In this document: positions 62,814 to 64,000 of the stretch, one piece after another
Position numbering within the stretch: the first letter of the stretch is position 1
How the letters are laid out: each line of letters begins with the position of its first letter
Source: an uncultured Verrucomicrobiota bacterium
Lineage (GTDB): Bacteria; Verrucomicrobiota; Kiritimatiellia; CAIQIC01; Lenti-01
Direction of reading: 5' to 3'
NCBI GenBank assembly: GCA_937872095.1
Contig: CALMNW010000086.1
Span: forward strand, 1-64,000
Length of the DNA: 64,000 bases
Notes under the pieces: model-generated
What the model was told of the DNA's origin: nothing
What the model saw: the letters and a program-made list of their open reading frames with translations, nothing else
Database searches by the model: none
Position numbers and translations under genes: made by a program

Positions 62814-63600
62814 GGTCGCCTCCCGCCTCTAGGGCCTTATGGAATTTCGGGAAGGAAACTTCCACTACGTCTCCTATGGCCTTCATGTCCAGCAGCCCTT
62901 CCCGGTATGCCTGCGAAGCCAATCCGCGGGCTTGCACCGCATTCAGATCGAGAATCTGGCACCACGGGGTGCTGAACAGCTCCGATCCGTGGACGCCCTG
63001 CATGACCCCCATCATCAAGGCCAGGACCAGCGGCACGGGAACGGACGAAACGCGCACCCGGGATTTCGTGGCCCGCCCCTTCAAATGCCCCGATTGCTCC
63101 CACGTGGAAGCGATATGGCGGGCCGTCGCCGCCCGGATCTTGTCCTTCAGATGGCCCGGGAACGCCTTGGCCAAGGCCGCGTCGAAATCGGCCGCCCCCA
63201 GGCCGTCCCCCTCGCGGGCGCCTTGAATGACGGGCATCGTAGCCCGCAACAGCGGGTCGCGTGCGCATGCCACCAACAGGCAAAGCAACGGCCGGGCCGA
63301 CCGGTCAAGGGCATCCATCTGCCGAAGAAGGCAGAAAAGCGGAACGGACGGGGCAAGGCTGTATAACTCGCGAAGGCGGCGGAAAGATTCCTTTCGGGTC
63401 GCCTCTGTGTTTTTGCCCAGGATGTTCTGCGTCACGATGGCCGTTTGGTATTCGGTTCTCTCGGCGTCGATCGGCAGCACGTCCATGCACCGGGAAATGT
63501 CGGGCAGCATCATGGTCCTGCTGATATGCGGACCGCTGTTGCCGAATTTGAAACCGGCTTTTGCGCATCGGTCAACTGAAGATGTAGCGTGGTTGGTCAT
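62800..63600 (-). CDS. brxA: BREX protein BrxA (DUF1819)
   Basis: The 266-residue protein fits DUF1819/BrxA. It has NILGKNTEATRKESFRRLRELYSL near 58-80 and LKDKIRAATARHIASTWEQSGHLKGRATKSR near 150-180, a probable DNA-contacting region. The family is a small DNA-binding protein with two winged-helix-like parts, part of BREX-1. It heads the visible core genes and is separated by 23 bp from the upstream partial gene, so the operon promoter lies further right. Confidence 0.8.
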   Translation of the reverse strand: MTNHATSSVDRCAKAGFKFGNSGPHISRTMMLPDISRCMDVLPIDAERTEYQTAIVTQNILGKNTEATRKESFRRLRELYSLAPSVPLFCLLRQMDALDRSARPLLCLLVACARDPLLRATMPVIQGAREGDGLGAADFDAALAKAFPGHLKDKIRAATARHIASTWEQSGHLKGRATKSRVRVSSVPVPLVLALMMGVMQGVHGSELFSTPWCQILDLNAVQARGLASQAYREGLLDMKAIGDVVEVSFPKFHKALEAGGDHGAQ

Positions 63601-63623
63601 CGTGTTAGGACTGGGAAGCCATT

Positions 63624-64000
63624 TCAGCCGGTACGCTCTCGCAATAATGCTTGTGCTTGTTCATACTCCCGCGCCAGGTCGATTCCAGGATCGGCATCAG
63701 GCGCCAGATTCTTCATGCCGACGTACAGGTAGGACACAAGCTGCAGGCCCGAGAACTGTCCGGACAGCGTTTTCAGGGTGTACTTGGGCGTCGGGTCGTT
63801 CATGTCGAGCCCTTGGCGGCCCAGCAGCGTGATCTCAAAGGTGACGGGCTGGAGCTTATCCGGCGATTCTGCAAACAGCCGTAGGGCGCTCAGGCAGTAC
63901 ATGGCGGCATCCGGCCGCAGCGCCCCCTTGGTTCTGCCGCGCATGGCTTCCTGGGCGATCCGGGTGCGGATGGTGCGGGCCTTTTCGGCGTGTTCGGACA
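63624..64000 (-). CDS. Partial unknown gene upstream of brxA
   Basis: The frame is open to the window edge, so only the C-terminal 124 residues are visible. They read helical with a short beta part: ARTIRTRIAQEAMRGRTKG, YCLSALRLFAESPD, VTFEITLLGRQGLDMNDP and LQLVSYLYVGMKNLAP. The ATG at 63944 is internal. I do not recognise the family. It is 23 bp upstream of brxA on the same strand, so it belongs to the BREX transcript and could be a regulator or an accessory defence gene. Confidence 0.6.
   Translation of the reverse strand, partial: SEHAEKARTIRTRIAQEAMRGRTKGALRPDAAMYCLSALRLFAESPDKLQPVTFEITLLGRQGLDMNDPTPKYTLKTLSGQFSGLQLVSYLYVGMKNLAPDADPGIDLAREYEQAQALLRERTG

Larger units (their letters stand above)
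45566..64000. mobile_element. Genomic island integrated at tRNA-Arg, left end and BREX cargo
   Basis: The left boundary is the displaced tRNA-Arg 3' end; the right boundary lies beyond the window, where the intact tRNA-Arg is expected. Gene content changes sharply from housekeeping genes to accessory genes: DUF4096-like protein, LysM protein, lipoprotein, ankyrin protein, tspO and a BREX operon. Some genes have lower GC than the core. No integrase gene is seen in this part. Positions 45611-45785 hold no convincing gene. Confidence 0.75.

Overview
The window is chromosomal DNA of a GC-rich, Gram-negative, probably anaerobic bacterium. Signal peptides, lipoboxes, a CsgG-type protein and a cyclic-glucan synthase indicate two membranes. 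HydF ([FeFe]-hydrogenase maturation) and an NrpR-type nitrogen regulator next to gdhA fit a fermentative lineage. Dispersed ATTGGATATTGG-type spacer repeats, TTTTCCACG palindromes and very short intergenic regions suggest the PVC superphylum, perhaps Kiritimatiellota. That placement is an inference and was not tested by any search.

Positions 1-45500 look like core genome. They begin with the 3' part of a giant cyclic beta-glucan synthase gene, followed by a minus-strand trio with a CsgG-like protein. Next come the conserved block rpmH-rnpA-yidD-yidC, trmJ with a glycosyltransferase gene, a TrmH-type methylase, tRNA-Asp and tRNA-Pro, a membrane Ser/Thr kinase, an HD phosphohydrolase, an AGE-family epimerase with an ABC exporter, and a UPF0316 protein. 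The nitrogen section (21.1-26.4 kb) holds hydF, aspA and nrpR on the minus strand, divergent from gdhA, with an inverted-repeat array between nrpR and gdhA. A stand-alone PEP/pyruvate-binding protein follows. A sugar-type ABC import operon comes next: a TPR-like lipoprotein, an anchored solute-binding protein and one polypeptide fusing both permeases. Then come a ROK sugar kinase, two secreted repeat proteins, prmA, a lytic transglycosylase, two unknown genes, pyrG and corA.

At 45566 the landscape changes. A 45-nt piece matching the 3' end of a tRNA-Arg gene, with that gene's terminator beside it, marks the left end of a genomic island that runs past the right edge. Its left part carries a DUF4096-like protein, a LysM protein with a lipoprotein, a zinc-ribbon/ankyrin membrane protein of lower GC, and tspO. 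From 50453 to the end, the minus strand is one tightly overlapping operon in the order brxA-brxB-brxC-pglX-pglZ-brxL plus one unknown gene. This is a BREX type 1 phage-defence system. The specificity region of pglX is visibly AT-richer than its flanks.

Many genes lack a Shine-Dalgarno sequence and have a TATNNT-like -10 box only 6-9 nt before the start codon. This points to frequent leaderless transcription. Very long open frames opposite real genes are common here because of the high third-position GC; they were treated as shadows.
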